Position numbers and translations under genes: made by a program. A DNA stretch of 64,000 bases. Source: Morchella semilibera (taxonomy: Eukaryota > Ascomycota > Pezizomycetes > Pezizales > Morchellaceae). Below the pieces are notes generated by a model, which was given only the letters and a program-made list of their open reading frames with translations, made no database searches and had not been told where the DNA came from. Position 1 is the stretch's first letter. The number at the start of each line of letters is the position of its first letter. The stretch spans positions 2,688,001 to 2,752,000 of the forward strand of contig WBVU01000004.1 of the NCBI GenBank assembly GCA_009192285.1, in the 5' to 3' direction. Positions 42,928 through 55,739 of the stretch are shown here, in pieces.

Positions 42928-45180
42928 CTATCCCCCCGTGCGTAGCAATCGGGTTTGGGTGCAAAATTAAACCCGAATAAAATTGATATTTTCGGTGTGG
43001 CAACCAATGGCCACCCAACCCCCTTCACCCCCCCCTTATGATATCATCAATGATGTAGGCAATAATGTAGATTAAGTTGGGTATATCTATATGAGTTCTA
43101 GGCTGTTTTTTCGAGTTTAAAAAGACCATGAATTCACCCTCATTCCCACATACAAATTCAACTTCATCCATTGCCTCTTTATAAAATGTCAAAGAGAGCC
43201 CTCAGACCCCGCCACCTTAATGTTTCTTATGTTTCTATTGGTTCTGATGATGAAGCTAGTCCCTCCAATGCCCCAACATCCTCCAAAAAGACAAAGAAAA
43301 TCCCTAAATCCTCGGTCATGAAAAATCACTCGGCAGTTTCGAAAAAGAAAGAACCTTCCTCTACATCAGCATTTGACCCAGCTTCCTTGCCAAATGCACA
43401 GTGGTTTGAACCTTTAATACACCAACGCCCTCTACACAAGGCCTACAATAGGTTGCCGCCTGCATTGAGCAATTTTGACATCATTGAACCAATAAATATC
43501 TTCCAGTTATTTTTTACTGATGACCTACTTGCGGCTATTTCTATCAACACAAATCATTATGCTATGCAAAAGAGAGCGAGAAAAGACCCTAAAGATATAG
43601 GAGGACAAGCATGAAGAGATACTACATCTAAAGACATCAAGTGCTGGCTTGGAATTGTGATATATATGGGAGTTGTGGGTCTATCTGCAGTGAGGGATTA
43701 TTGGCCAACAGATGGGCTACTACCCTCGCATGATATATGCAATCACATGAGTCTGACACGTTGGGAGGATATAAAAAGCAATCTACATATTGTTCCACCA
43801 GATGCACCTATCCATGACTCTACTGGAAAAAAACTCTGGCACCAAAAGATTGATCCTCTGCTCAACCAAGTTAGATTTGCTGCTCAGTCCTACCGGATTC
43901 CTTCTCGAACATTGCAATCGATGAGGCAATTATTAGATGTACAGGCCGATCCTCAGACACCTATAAGACACCTTTCAAACCTATACCACAAGGACTCAAG
44001 TTTCACTGTGCTGCAGATCATGGTTACATCTTTGATTTCCATCCAACATCGAACAGATATGGTCCTGATTCATTCTCCGAGTCAACAATCTCCGAGCATT
44101 TAAGCGATACGAATTCCTTGATTTTAGAAATACGTCACGATTACCTCATAATCATTCATTCAATCTCTATATGGATAATTACTATACAAATCTCCCTATA
44201 GTTTCCCTTCTCCGCAGAAAAGGAATAGGTGCATGTGGCACCGTGCGTATCACCTCTAAAAACTATCCTTCTGAGCTCATTGTTCCGAAAAATGCTCTTT
44301 CTCAACTTTCATATCATTACCAAGCAGGAGTTGTCAAGAGTGGAGTTGCGACAATGCTATGGATAGATAATGCACCTGTGTCTATGATGACGAGTATCCA
44401 TCATTTAAAAGGAAGAAAATCTGAGGTCATCAAAGAGCGGCTGAAACCAGGAACGAAGAACACTAACTCTGCTGGGGTCAGACGAGCTCAGGTATTTACC
44501 GAGGGAGAGTGGAGGGCTATGCTCAATATACCTGCCTGTATTGAGGATTATAATCATCATATGGGTGGTGTTGATATTGCAGACCAATATCGTGCCTACT
44601 ATGATACTCAAATTATATCAAGAAGAACTTGGTTTCCTATTTTCTTCTGGTGTACAGACACAGCGTTAGTTGATTCTTTTATTATATTCAATGACCTCAC
44701 CGCACCTATCAGTCATAAGAAATTTAGACTACAGGTTGCTTGGAGTCTGGTATTGAATAGCATTACAAGAGATCAAAAAAAGCGGAAATTTGATCATCTG
44801 GAGGACGAAGCACATAGCCTAACAGAATCTCCCACTAGCAAATCCCTCTATATTACCAAGCGAAAGGGCCTACCCATACCCGCCGCTTCTGGACAGCATT
44901 TACCTATACAGCTCGAAGGGAGGTTACGCTGTATCTGGTGTAGGTGGAATAGATCATTGCAGGGGGGGTCTGGGGGCCCACAAGCTCCACAGACCATTTG
45001 GAAATGCGAGTCTTGTGGCCATGCTCTATGTCTAAATGATAAGCGGAATTGTTTTTACATGTACCATAAACACCAAGAAAAGTAGACTTGTTGTGGTGGT
45101 GATATTTTATTTTTCATCGTGGTTGTCACCCTGTAATTCGGGTTCGAAATCGAACCCGACCCGCTACGCACGGGGGATAG
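42928..45180 (+). mobile_element. piggyBac-type DNA transposon, decayed
   Basis: About 2.25 kb bounded by inverted ends: CTATCCCCCCGTGCGTAGC on the left and GCTACGCACGGGGGATAG on the right, differing by one C. Each end also has a subterminal palindrome (GGGTTT...AAACCC; GGGTTCG...CGAACCC). The interior carries a single transposase gene. No TTAA target duplication flanks the ends, unlike typical piggyBac elements. A MITE-137 copy has inserted 13 bp beyond the right end. Confidence 0.8.
43171..45085 (+). pseudogene. piggyBac-type transposase (DDE_Tnp_1_7), disrupted
   Basis: Transposase of the piggyBac family for cut-and-paste movement. The N-terminus is Lys/Ser-rich with KKTKKIPKS. The conserved first domain has WFEPL and ELFF-like INIFQLFFTDDLL. 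One in-frame TGA lies at 43612-43614. Frame changes lie near 43900 and again near 44105. Downstream, 44171-45085 is a clean frame of 304 codons with the catalytic DNYYTN and the GGVDIADQYR region bearing the third Asp, then a C-terminal Cys-rich motif (CIWCRW...CESCGHALCLNDKRNCFYMYH) like the piggyBac cross-brace zinc finger. So the protein is inactive by at least three lesions, although the C-terminal half is well preserved. Confidence 0.85.
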
Positions 45181-45193
45181 ATTCACCTGCCTG

Positions 45194-45330
45194 CATCAGC
45201 AAACTCAACTTATAACTGTAGTCTCTCAACAGTCTCCTAGGGCTCCTGAGAGTCTCCTGAGACTCCTGGATATTTTTTGAGTCCCCTGAGGCTCAGGAGA
45301 CATGAGGAGACAAATGAATTCTTGCTGATG
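45194..45330 (-). mobile_element. MITE-137 copy 15
   Basis: 137 bp with intact ends, flanked by TG on both sides, just beyond the right end of the piggyBac element. Confidence 0.92.
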
Positions 45331-45482
45331 TGTATCCCAGTGTCTTGGCGTGGGTTCTAATAGTTCAGTGTTAGTAGAACTGTTTGTTACGTGGCTTGAC
45401 GTTGACAAGGATCAAGAAGGTCATGTACACAACCGAGTCGGAACATGGCCGAAGGCCGGGATCAAGGCACGACGAAGGCAGT
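45331..45482. other. Degenerate LTR-like spacer
   Basis: Starts with a weak match to the L1 LTR sense end (AGTGTCTTGGCGTGGGTTC). Nothing else recognised. Confidence 0.35.
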
Positions 45483-45908
45483 TATGACAGAGTAACCCGA
45501 CGCAAAGTAAAAGATGACAATGATGACGCAGGAGAACTCGAGGAGCACAGCCTACGCGGTGGGGAGACCGGCGGAGACAGGAGCAACGCTGGGTAGGCAC
45601 AAGCACAGGCAACCGGTGAAGGCAAAGGCAAGGGCAAGGGCACAGGAGCGCTGGGCAGAGAAAGTGAGGGCCGGATGGACTTCAACGAGAACGATGAGAG
45701 GTACTATGGGTTTTCCTCTTTGAGAGGACAAGATCTTTGAGGACGAGAAACTATGACTTGAGAATAGGAGTATGTTCCTATATACCGAGATGACAGGAAG
45801 ACGAGACAGAGAGAAAGGAAAGAAAGAACTAAGGAAAACCTCTATCCCCGCTATTTAAGACTTCTCCCCCACCAGTCCGCTATAACTAACGCTTTCGCTC
45901 ATAGAACC

Positions 45909-46545
45909 TATCATGGTTTCGCCTTCTGCATCTTGCCTCTTGCCAAGCCGTCTTCGGAACAGGGTTGTTGGATAGTATCGGTCGATGTCGGAAGTAGAAT
46001 GACGGGTTAGGAATGAGCTCGGGTAATGAAATGTAAGCGCTAGGAAGGATTGGGCAGTAACGGGATAGAATTAGGGTTATTGGGAATACATCAGCAAACT
46101 CAACTTGTGACTGTAGTCTCCCAACAGTCTCCCGGGTCTCCTGAGAGTTTCCTGAGACTCCTGGATATTTTTTGAGTATCATGAGGCTCAGGAGACATCA
46201 GGAGACAAATGAAGTCTTGCTGATGTAGTACGGGTGGTACGGGAGTGTGTGAGTTTCTATGGGTTTCTATGGTGTGAGTCATCAGTGCGGGGGAATAGTT
46301 GTATATATAGTGTTCGTTCTTTCCTATGTTTCTGCCTCTCTAGGCAACGTCTTCTTTCTGTTAGCAATATATTACTTTGGCTTCGGTCCTACTGTCTGCG
46401 CCTCGTCTCTGAACCTGACCTCGAACCTGAACCTGAACCTGAACCTGAACCTGCCTCGTCTCGGGTATCTCCTGAGCTGACCCCGTTCTTGTCTCTATTC
46501 CTGAACCTACCCCGCTTTGCCCCGAACCTAGCCCCGACCGTTAGA
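45909..46545 (+). mobile_element. L2b element
   Basis: Starts TATCATGGTTTC and ends CGTTAGA, flanked by GAACC on the left and GAACG on the right (5-bp duplication with one mismatch). About 500 bp without its MITE. It has the same internal order as 6352-7244, including a TATATATAGTG box and a run of GAACCT hexamers near 46420-46450. Confidence 0.78.
46089..46225 (-). mobile_element. MITE-137 copy 16
   Basis: 137 bp flanked by TA on both sides. The related L2b element near 6.5 kb shows the empty site (AATAGTAAGAG). Confidence 0.93.
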
Positions 46546-48195
46546 GAACGTCATAGAAATCCATCGCTACCACACCTCGTATTCCTCCCTACCATCTCTG
46601 CTATTTACATTACAAATCCATAACGCCATCGAATCTCCTAGAACCCAATGACGACACCACCCTCTCAGTACATCCCTTCTTCGCTTAACCTTCCTTCATT
46701 GATTACATTAACGCTTCGACTACCAAACCCTCGGGACTAATGCCAAGACGCCGGGACACCGATCCACTATCACGAGTATGGGATTAAATCCATTACTCTC
46801 CGGAAGTCCTGTTACGAAATCCATTGTTACATCTGTCCAGGGTCCTTTGGGTACTGATAGTGGACGCAGAACTCCTTGTAGAGGATTATGATTCACTTTA
46901 CTCTGTCGACAGGTATGGCAATTTTGGACATTACGGTCTGTATATTTCCGCATGGTCGACCAATAATATTCTCGACTCAGGAGTTCCAGCGTTTTTGATC
47001 TGACAGGGTATCCAGCTGAAGGCTTGTCATGATATTCTCGTAATAAATAGAGCTTGAGTTCATCATGGTTGGGGATTTAAAGCGTATTCCGATAAAGTAG
47101 TAACATATCCTTATTCTCCTTGCACTCAGCCAGTAATATCTCTTTCGATTGTAGAATTCCATTACGGAGCATGGATAGAATCTTCTTAGGAAAACTATAG
47201 AGCTAGTAAGCTTAGTTAAACAAATCAAGTATAAGAGACGATCCTTCAGCGGGTTTATTTGCCAAAGAGCCCGTTAACAAACCTATCTTTGAATCCAAAT
47301 TTTCTTTCTTCAAAACCACTCAATTTTGGTGTTCTAATCTCTCATCCCCTTTCTTGCGTAAATCCTTAGATCTCCTTGTCAAAATATCTACCTTCCTTCC
47401 CTGCTTTCCCGGTCTATATTGAATAACAAAATTAAATTGAGACAAAAACTCCAGCCAATGAGTTTGACACCGGTCCAACAACTTAGTCGATATAAAGTAC
47501 GCAAGATTGCGATGGTCTGTAAGTACTTTAACCTAGAATTAAGCTATCTCCAAATGATGTCTCCATTCCTCAAAGCAATGAATAGGAGCTAGCAACTCTT
47601 TATCAAAAATTTCATAGTTGCATTCCTCAGGTGAGTATGTCTTTGAGAAGAAAGCAACTGGGTATAGAACTTGTTCGTCGTCCCATTGTGATAGGATCTC
47701 TGCTGACACATAGTCTGATACATCAGTTTCCACAATAAACTCCTTCTCTGGATCGGGGTGCATTAATGTTGGAGCAGTAGTAAAGCAGTCTTAAGCGCTT
47801 GAAAGGCTTTTTCAACCTTCTGGGTGCATTCAAACCGAACGTGCTTCTTTGTCAGGGTAGTCAAAGGTTTCGCAACCCGGGAGTATGCATAGATAAATCG
47901 TCGATAAAAATTAGCAAACCCAAGAAATTCCTGAACCTCCTTTATTGTCTTTGTTGCATCCCAGTCCACGATTGTTTGTACCTTGACAGGGTCCATCTTT
48001 ATTCCTGCCGGAGTTAGAATCATACCCAGATACTTCGTCTCTTGTACGTTGAATTCACACTTCTCTGGTTTCAAGTGAACCTCGTTGGTTTCCAGGGCTT
48101 CCAGCACCTGTCGTACATCCTGCTGATGCTGTTCCAATATCTCTGAATAAATGAGAATATCGTCCAAATAGGCCGTCGCACAGCAATCTAAAAAA

Positions 48196-48332
48196 TATCA
48201 GCAAACTCAACTTATGACTGCAGTCTCCCAACAGTCTCCCGGGTCTCCTGAGAGTCTCCTGAGACTCCTGGAGATTTTTTGATTCTCCTGAGGCTCAGGA
48301 GACATCTGGAGACAAATGAAGTTTTGCTGATG
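48196..48332 (-). mobile_element. MITE-137 copy 17
   Basis: 137 bp, first base changed (TATCAGCAA), flanked by AA on both sides, in the reverse-transcriptase part of G2. Confidence 0.9.
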
Positions 48333-48379
48333 AAGGCTGCAGGATATCATTGATCCAGCATTGGAAAGTAGCAGGAGCA

Positions 48380-48516
48380 CATCAGCAAACTCAGCTTATG
48401 ACTGGAGTCTCCCAGCAGTCTCCCGGGTCTCCTGAGAGTCTCCTGAGACTCCTGGATATTTTTTAAGTCTCTTGAGGCTCAGGAGACATCAGGAGACAAA
48501 TCAAGTCTTGCTGATG
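48380..48516 (-). mobile_element. MITE-137 copy 18
   Basis: 137 bp flanked by CA on both sides, only 47 bp from copy 17 and in the same orientation. Confidence 0.92.
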
Positions 48517-49044
48517 CATTCGTCAACCCAAAAGACATTACCAAATATTCTCAATGTCCATACCGAGTTCTAAAAGCCGTCTTCTACTCATCCCCCTCTT
48601 TAATCCTGATCTAATTATAACCTCAATGTAGGTGCAGCTTGGTAAAATAATTGGCTCGTGTTAGGTTAGCCATGGTTTCCGGTGTCAAGGGAAGAGGATA
48701 CCTATCCTTAACTGTAATAGCATTAAGCTTCCGATAGTCAACACACAAACGCAAGGATCCATCAGCTTTCTTAACAAATAAAACAGGAGCTCCGGCTGGA
48801 GAACTACTGGAGTGGAGAAATCTTTTCTGCAGGTTATCGACCAAGTAGTCTCTTAGAGCTTTCAATTCCTCCCTGGACATGCTATACATGGGGCCAAAGG
48901 GTGGCATAGTCCTTTCCTGTAATTTTATTTCATGATTGTAGGAACGATATGGTGGTAGCCTGGATGCATTGGTTTCATCGAACAATTCTCAGAACCGCTG
49001 ATAATCTATCGGAATCGTTACATTGGGGTTGGCAGGAATCTCCA

Positions 49045-49682
49045 TGTGACGGAGTAACCCGACGCAAAGAAGAAGACGACAATGATGACGCAGAAGAACC
49101 CGAGGAGCACAGCCGAAGCGACGAGGAGACCGACGAAGACAAAGGCAACACCGAGCAGGCACAAGCACAGGCACCGGCAAAGGCAAAGGCAAAGGCAAGG
49201 GCAAAGGCACAAGGACACAGGGCAGGAAGAGTGAGGACCAGATAGACCTCAACGAGAACGATGAGAGGTACTATGGGTTTCCTGCTTTGAGAGGACCGAG
49301 TTTTGGTACGAAGGGCTATGGCTTAGATATAGGAGTAGATTCCTATGTACTGAGATAACACGAAGACGTGACAGAGAGGAAAGAAAGAAAGAACTAAGGA
49401 AAACGTCTATCCCCGCTATTTAACACACCTCCTCCACTAGTCCGCTATGACTCACACTTTCGCTTATAGAACCCCATAGAAACCCGTCGCTACCACACCT
49501 CGTAATCCTCCCCACCATCTCCGCTATTCTACATTACCAATCCATCACGCCATCGAACCTCCTAGAACTCAATGAGGACAACCCCCACCTCGCCCTCGCC
49601 ACTCTTGCTTAACATTACCCTCCCAACCACAACCATGCATCGCATACCGAACTATCAGAATAGATGTCAAGGCGCCGGGACA
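49045..49682 (-). mobile_element. Solo L1 LTR in G2
   Basis: 638 bp, TGTGACGG...GCCGGGACA, with the perfect 5-bp duplication CTCCA on both sides. Confidence 0.93.
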
Positions 49683-50116
49683 CTCCAATATCTTATTGAC
49701 AGCATATAGAGTAGTTGAATAAAACTGAACGGTAGGGTCCTAGGAAAGTTTTTTAAACGATCGGGGGTAACTACCGAAATATATGTGACTAGCTTTTCTA
49801 GTGGTGGAGTAGAGATTCCGCGAACGGCAATGAGTTTGTGGTTGGCTATACAGTGTTCAAGACACACTGATGACTGGAACCAAATCTCATTCCTTCCACT
49901 ATTCAATCAAAACTCCATGCTTCCTCATCCAAGGTATCCCGATCACGACCGGATAGTGTCCTAGTTTTGTAACAAAGAAAAGACATTCTTCCATATGTCC
50001 ATTTATTTCCAGCTCTAGCATAACCTTGCTAATCACCTTCCCTGATTCAATAGGCCTTCCATGAATCACAACAATCTCCCTCCCAGTCCTCAAATTCTTC
50101 ATCTTCATTTCATGGC

Positions 50117-50887
50117 TGTCCTGACGTCTTGGCATCGGTCCCGAGGGTTCGGTAGTCGAAGCGCGGATGTGATTGTTGAGGTATTGTTAAGCGAGGAATG
50201 GGTGTGCGAAAGAGCATCAGCAAGACTTCATTTGTCTCCTGATGTCTCCTGAGCCTCAGGAGACTCAAAAGATATCCAGGAGTCTCAGGAGACTCTCAGG
50301 AGACTTGGGAGACTGTTGGGAGACTGCAGTCATAAGTTGAGTTTGCTGATGAGGGGGTGTCGTCATGGGGTTCTAGGAGGTTCGATAGCGTAATGGATTT
50401 GTAATGTAAATAGCAGAGATGGTGGGGAGGAATACGAGGTGTGGATGCGATGGATTTCAATGAGTTTCTATGAGTTGATGAATGAGTCAAACAGGACTGG
50501 TGGAGGAGAGCTGTTAAATAGCGGGTATGGATGTTTTCCTTAATTCTTTCTTTCTTTTCTCTCTGTCTCGTCTTCCTGTTATCTCAGTACCTAGGAATCT
50601 ACTTCTATTTCTAAGCCATAGCTTCTTTTACCAAAGACTCTGTCCTCTAGAACGAGGAAACCCATAGTACCTCTCATCGTTCTCGTTGAGGTCCATCTGG
50701 TCCTCACTCCCCCTGCCTTGCGCTCTTGTGCCTTTGCCCTTGCCTCTGCCTTCACCGGTGCCTGTGCTTGTGCCTGCCCGGTATTGCCCTTGTCTTCGTC
50801 GGTCTCCTTGTCGCTTAGGCTGTGCTACTCGGGTCTTTCTTCGTCATCATTGTCATTTTCTTCTTTGCGTCGGGTTACCCCGTCACA
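50117..50887 (+). mobile_element. 5' LTR of G3 (L1 family)
   Basis: LTR in sense orientation, TGTCCTGACGTC...CCCCGTCACA, about 632 bp without the MITE at 50215-50351. Gag starts about 60 bp downstream. Confidence 0.88.
50215..50351 (+). mobile_element. MITE-137 copy 19
   Basis: 137 bp flanked by AG on both sides. Identical to the copy at 3030-3166. Confidence 0.93.
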
Positions 50888-53479
50888 CTAAGACTAGACC
50901 ACCTTACTCGACTGGCACAGTCCGAGTTCCTCGCACCATAATTTACCATGACCTCTGCAGCCACCAATGCATTTGACTATCAAAAGCTCCATATGGATCA
51001 CGAAGAGATCTTTGTTGCTCACCCGGAAGTGGACCCTGCCGCAACGGCAGAAGCGAAGCAAGCATATGCCCCTCCTCCAAAGAGCGCACGGAGGGGTTAG
51101 CAATATGCGATTGACCTCACCACTCACCACTCTGAAACTGAATAAGGCCAGTCCAAGTTCCACAAAGAAATTCAGGGACTACGGGCTAAGATTCAGAAGG
51201 TGCAAGAAGGAGTCAAGAGAGGTTCAGAAGAGCTCCACGATGACTTAACCAAGCCATCCAAATCAGAGAAACTCCCTTACCCAGAGAAATACAGAGGTGA
51301 TCGCAAGACCCCCAGGACCTTCCAGAGACAATTACAGATCAAGCTAACGGCTAACCTTGATCGCTTCCCTACTTTGGCCCAACAACTTGCGTATTCTATT
51401 TCTCAATTGAAGGGGCCAGCGGCGGACCAATTTCTTGATTATATTACGGATGAAGGAATTGCACTTGATTCCATGGTGGAGTTTTTTGAAATTCTGAATA
51501 ATGCTTTTGGGGCTCCAGATCGCACTGCCACTGCTGCTCGCAACTTGAGGGAAATGAGGCAACACCAACGCACCTTTCTGAATACTTTGCAGAGTTCCAA
51601 TGGCATGCTGCCGACTCTGAGTTCATCGAGGCGGCCAAGATTGAATGTCCTTTGGAAGAGCTTAACCAAGACCTGATGGCCCTAATGATTCAGAATGAAA
51701 CCCCGATGACAATTAAAGACTGTGGGCTACTTCTCCAACGTCTTGATAATAAGCAACGACCCTTGCAAGCCCAGATGAGAAGGTTTCGATTTCAGATTCC
51801 TAGTGCCCCCGCCCCTCATCCGCTTGTTCCTCGCCCTCTTGTTGCATCAACAACATCCCCAGTCATATGAGGACCACCCCAACCACTACCGAAGAGTGCT
51901 GCGCCAGCGGTCCATCTTTCCTATACTCTCGGGGGAGCTGTTCCTATGGATTTGTCTAACAATCGTCATCGCCCAGACACCAGGGAAAAGGAAGCACGTC
52001 GTATGGAGAATAGTTGCTATTATTGTGGGGGGTTGGACATTTGGTTAGAGATTGCACGCTCTCGCCCTCGGAGAGGGCAGCACCTAGAATGAGGGGAGCA
52101 TTGTTGGAAGCCAAGAAGGAAAAGAAGGAAAAGGAGAAGGATTTATCGTCGGATGTGGAGGAGTTAAAAGATTCGTCCCTGGCCTAAACGGCATATCCCA
52201 GGGACCTGCCAAGGCTTTTTCTAAAGTGTCTATTTCTACGTTTTCAGTATCAAAAGGGGAGATGGATGGGAACCAATTGATTGTAGTTTGTTCTATTTCG
52301 CAAAATAAAAAGTCTATTGTACCCACCTATGCCTTGATTGATACTGGAACGTCGAAATATGTATTTATTGATGAAGACTTTGTGCGCTATCAGGAATTAA
52401 AAATGAACAATTTGAGGACTGAGAGAGAGATTGACGTGATTGATGGAAGGCCTATTGAGTCAGGCAAGGTGACTAGGAAGGTGACGTTGGAATTGGAGAT
52501 TAATGGACATGTGGAGCAATGTTCTTTTTTTGTTACAAAACTGGGACACTATCCGGTCGTGATGGGAATACCTTGGATGAGGAAGCATGGGGTTTTGATT
52601 GACAGCGGAAGGAATGAGATTCGCTTCCAGTCATCAGTATGTCTTGAACACTGTATAGCCAACCGCAAATCTGTTGTTGTTCGAGGAATTTCCACTCCAC
52701 CACCGGAAAGGCCTGTTACCCATATTTTGGCTATCACTCCTCGATCGTTCAAGAAGTTGGCCCAGGATCCTACCGTACAAGTCTACTCAACTACTCTATA
52801 TGCTGTTAATAAGATATTGGAAATGCCTGCCAATCCTGTTGGAAGGATCCCGATAGATTATGAACACTTCCAACAACTGTTTGATGAAACCAACACATCT
52901 AGGTTACCGCTACACCGTTCCTATGACTATGAGACAAAGCTACAAGAAGGAACAGTACCTCCCTTTGGTCCTGTTTATAGTATATTACGGGAAGAGTTGA
53001 AGGCGCTAAGGGATTATTTGGCCGATAATTTAAAGAAAGAATTTCTTCGGTCTTGTAATTCTCCAGCCGGTGCCCCTGTACTATTTGTTAAGAAAGCTGA
53101 TGGATCTTTGCGCTTATGCATTGATTATCGGAAGCTGAATCCCATCACGGTTAAGGATCGATACCCTCTTCCCCTTACACCAGAAACGATGGCCAACCTG
53201 GCACGGGCAAATTATTTTACCAAGCTGGATCTACGATGAGGTTATAATCAGATTAGGATCAAAGAAGGGGACGAGTGGAAAACGGCTTTCAGGACACGCT
53301 ATAGACATTGGGAATATCTAGTGATGTCTTTTGGTTTAACCAACGCGCCTGCTACCTTTCAACGCTGGATTAACGATATCCTCCGGGCCTTCTTGGACCG
53401 TTGTGCTACTGCCTACCTTGATGATATTCTTATTTATTTAGAAACTTTGGAGCAACATCAGCAAGATGTACAACAGGTA

Positions 53480-53616
53480 CATCAGCAAGACTTCATTTGT
53501 CTCCTGATGTCTCCTGAACCTCAGGAGACTAAAAAAATATCCAGGGGTCTCAGGAGACTCTCAGGAGGCTTGGGAGACTGCTGGGAGACTGCAAGCACAA
53601 GTTGAGTTTGCTGATG
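53480..53616 (+). mobile_element. MITE-137 copy 20
   Basis: 137 bp flanked by TA on both sides, in the reverse-transcriptase part of G3. Confidence 0.92.
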
Positions 53617-53961
53617 TATTGGAAGCCCTGGAAGCCAACGAGGTTCACCTGAAACCAGAAAAGTGTAAATTTAGCATACAGGAAACAAAATACTTGGGCA
53701 TGATTCTGACTCTTGGAGGAATGAAGATGGACCCCACCAAGGTACAGACAGTTGTGGACTGGGAGGCGCTAAAGACAGTGAAGGAGGTTCAGGAGTTTCC
53801 GGATTTGCTAATTTCTATCGACGCTTTATCTATGCTTACTCCCGAGTGGCTCGGTCATTGACTCCTCTAACGAAGAAGCAGGTACGATTCGAGTGGACTC
53901 AGAAGTTTGAACAAGCTTTTCAGAAACTCAAGATTGCTTTTACCCCCGCTCCAATACTGAG

Positions 53962-54072
53962 TGTGAAGGAGTAACCCGACGCGAAGAAGAAGATGACAAT
54001 GATGACGCAGAAGGACTCGAGGAGTACAGTCTTTACGGCGAGGAGACTGATGGAGACAGGAGCAACACTGGG

Positions 54073-54108
<36 letters not shown>

Positions 54109-54744
54109 AAGGCAACGGCAAGGGCAAAGGGATAGAGACTCAGGGCAGGGAGAGTGAGGACCTGATGGACCTCAAGGAGAACGATGAGAGGTACTATGGG
54201 TTTCCTCTTTTAGGAGGACAGAGTCTTTGTATCAGCAAGACTTCCTTTGTCTCCTGATGTCTCCAGAGCCTCAGGAGACTCAAAAAATATCCAGTAGTCT
54301 CAGGAGACTCTCAGGAGATCTGGGAGACTATAGGGAGACTCCAGTCACAAGTTGAGTTTGCTGATGTGGTACGAGAAGCCATGGCTTAGAAATAGGAGTA
54401 GATTCCTATGTACCGAGATGACAGGAAGACGAGACAGAGAGAAAAGAAAGAAAGAACTAAGGAAAACTTCTATCTCCATTATCTAATACGTCTCCTCCAC
54501 CAGTCCACTATAACTCACACTTTGGCTCATAGAACCTCATAGAAACTCATCGCTACCACACCTCATATTCCTCCCCACCATCTCCGCTATTTACATTACC
54601 AATCCATCATGCCATCGAACCTCCTAGAACCCAATGACGATACCCGCTCCTCAGCATACCTCCTCCTCGCTTAACATTACTCCAACAACCACGACAGTAC
54701 TTCGACTACTGAACCTTCGAGACCGATATCAAGACGCCGGGACA
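53962..54744 (-). mobile_element. Solo L1 LTR in G3, carrying a MITE
   Basis: TGTGAAGG...GCCGGGACA with the perfect 5-bp duplication CTGAG on both sides. About 644 bp without the MITE at 54230-54366. Its GGCACA hexamer array is expanded relative to other L1 copies. Confidence 0.92.
54230..54366 (+). mobile_element. MITE-137 copy 21
   Basis: 137 bp (first base changed, TATCAGCAAGAC), flanked by TG on both sides, inside a solo L1 LTR. Other L1 copies show the uninterrupted CTTTGGTACGAG. Confidence 0.92.
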
Positions 54745-55739
54745 CTGAGACACCCTAACCCTGAGAGATAATTTATCATAGAAACCGATGCGTCGGATTA
54801 TGTGTCGGCAGGAATATTATCACAATGAGACGATGAAGGATTACTTCACCCAGTCGCTTTTTTCTCTAAGGCATACTCGCCTGCGGAATGCAATTATGGG
54901 ATTTCTGACAAGAAGTTGTTGGCTATTATATGTTGCTTCAAGGAATGGAGACCCCATCTGGAAACAGCTCAATTGCAAGTAAAAGTACTCACAGATGATC
55001 GCAACCTCGAGTACTTTATGTCAACCAAATTGCTGAATCGGTGTCAAACCCGTTGGGCGGAGTTCTTATCTCGATTTAATTTTGTGATTCAGTATAGGCC
55101 AGGAAAGCAAGGAAGGAAGGTTGATATTTTGACCAGAAGGTCTAAGGATTTACCGAAGGAAGGGGATGAGAGATGGGAACAACAAAGTCGAGTGGTTTTG
55201 AAGAAGGAGAATTTAGATTCAAGGATAGGTTTGTTAGCGGGCTCTTTGCCAAATGAACCCACTGAAGGATCGTCTTCCGTACTTGATTTATTTAACAAAG
55301 CTTACCAGAGTGACAGCTTCCCAAGCAAAATATTAGCCATGCTCCGAGACGGCGTCCGACAATCGAAAGAGATCTCCTTGGCGGAGTGTAAGGAGAATGA
55401 GGATGGGTTACTGCTTTATCGGAATGTGGTCTACGTCCCCAATTATGATGAACTTAAGCTCTATTTGTTACGAGAATATCACGACAAGCTTTCAGCTGGA
55501 CATCCTGGTAGATCAAAAATGTTCGAACTCCTGAATCGAGAATATTATTGGCCGAACATGCGGAAATATACAGATCATTATGTCCAAATTGTCATACCTA
55601 TTGACGGAGTAAAGCGAACCATAATCCCCTACAAGGAGTTCTGCGTCCACTATCAGTACCCAAAAGACTTTGGACGGACGTGACAATGAATTTCGTAACA
55701 GAACCTCCAGAGAGCAATGGATTTAATACTATACTGGTG

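Larger units (their letters stand above)
45483..46758 (-). mobile_element. L1 LTR split by an L2 element
   Basis: Starts TATGACAGAGTAACCCG and ends GCCGGGACA. Interrupted at 45909-46545 by an L2b element. It is followed by G2 integrase sequence, so it is probably the 3' LTR of G2. Confidence 0.8.
45483..50116 (-). mobile_element. G2: broken Ty3/Gypsy retroelement
   Basis: Minus-strand fossil of the G1 family. Recognisable parts in element order: protease region about 50110-49683, reverse transcriptase about 49000-47770, RNase H about 47765-47540, integrase pieces about 47450-46760, and an L1 LTR at 45483-46758 placed as its 3' LTR. Insertions: a solo L1 LTR, an L2 element and three MITE-137 copies. 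It is broken in many places, with more than ten breaks. On its right it meets the 5' LTR of G3, which reads in the opposite direction. Confidence 0.85.

Noticed and set aside
43612-43614. TGA in the piggyBac transposase as an intron boundary or recoding site
   Set aside because: No GT..AG pair around it restores a better frame, and further frame changes downstream show plain decay.
53456-53466. CATCAGCAAGA, identical to a MITE-137 end, 14 bp before a real copy
   Set aside because: It codes for HQQD in the reverse-transcriptase sequence, and sister Gypsy copies have related codons (CACCAGCAGGA) there, so the match is coincidental.
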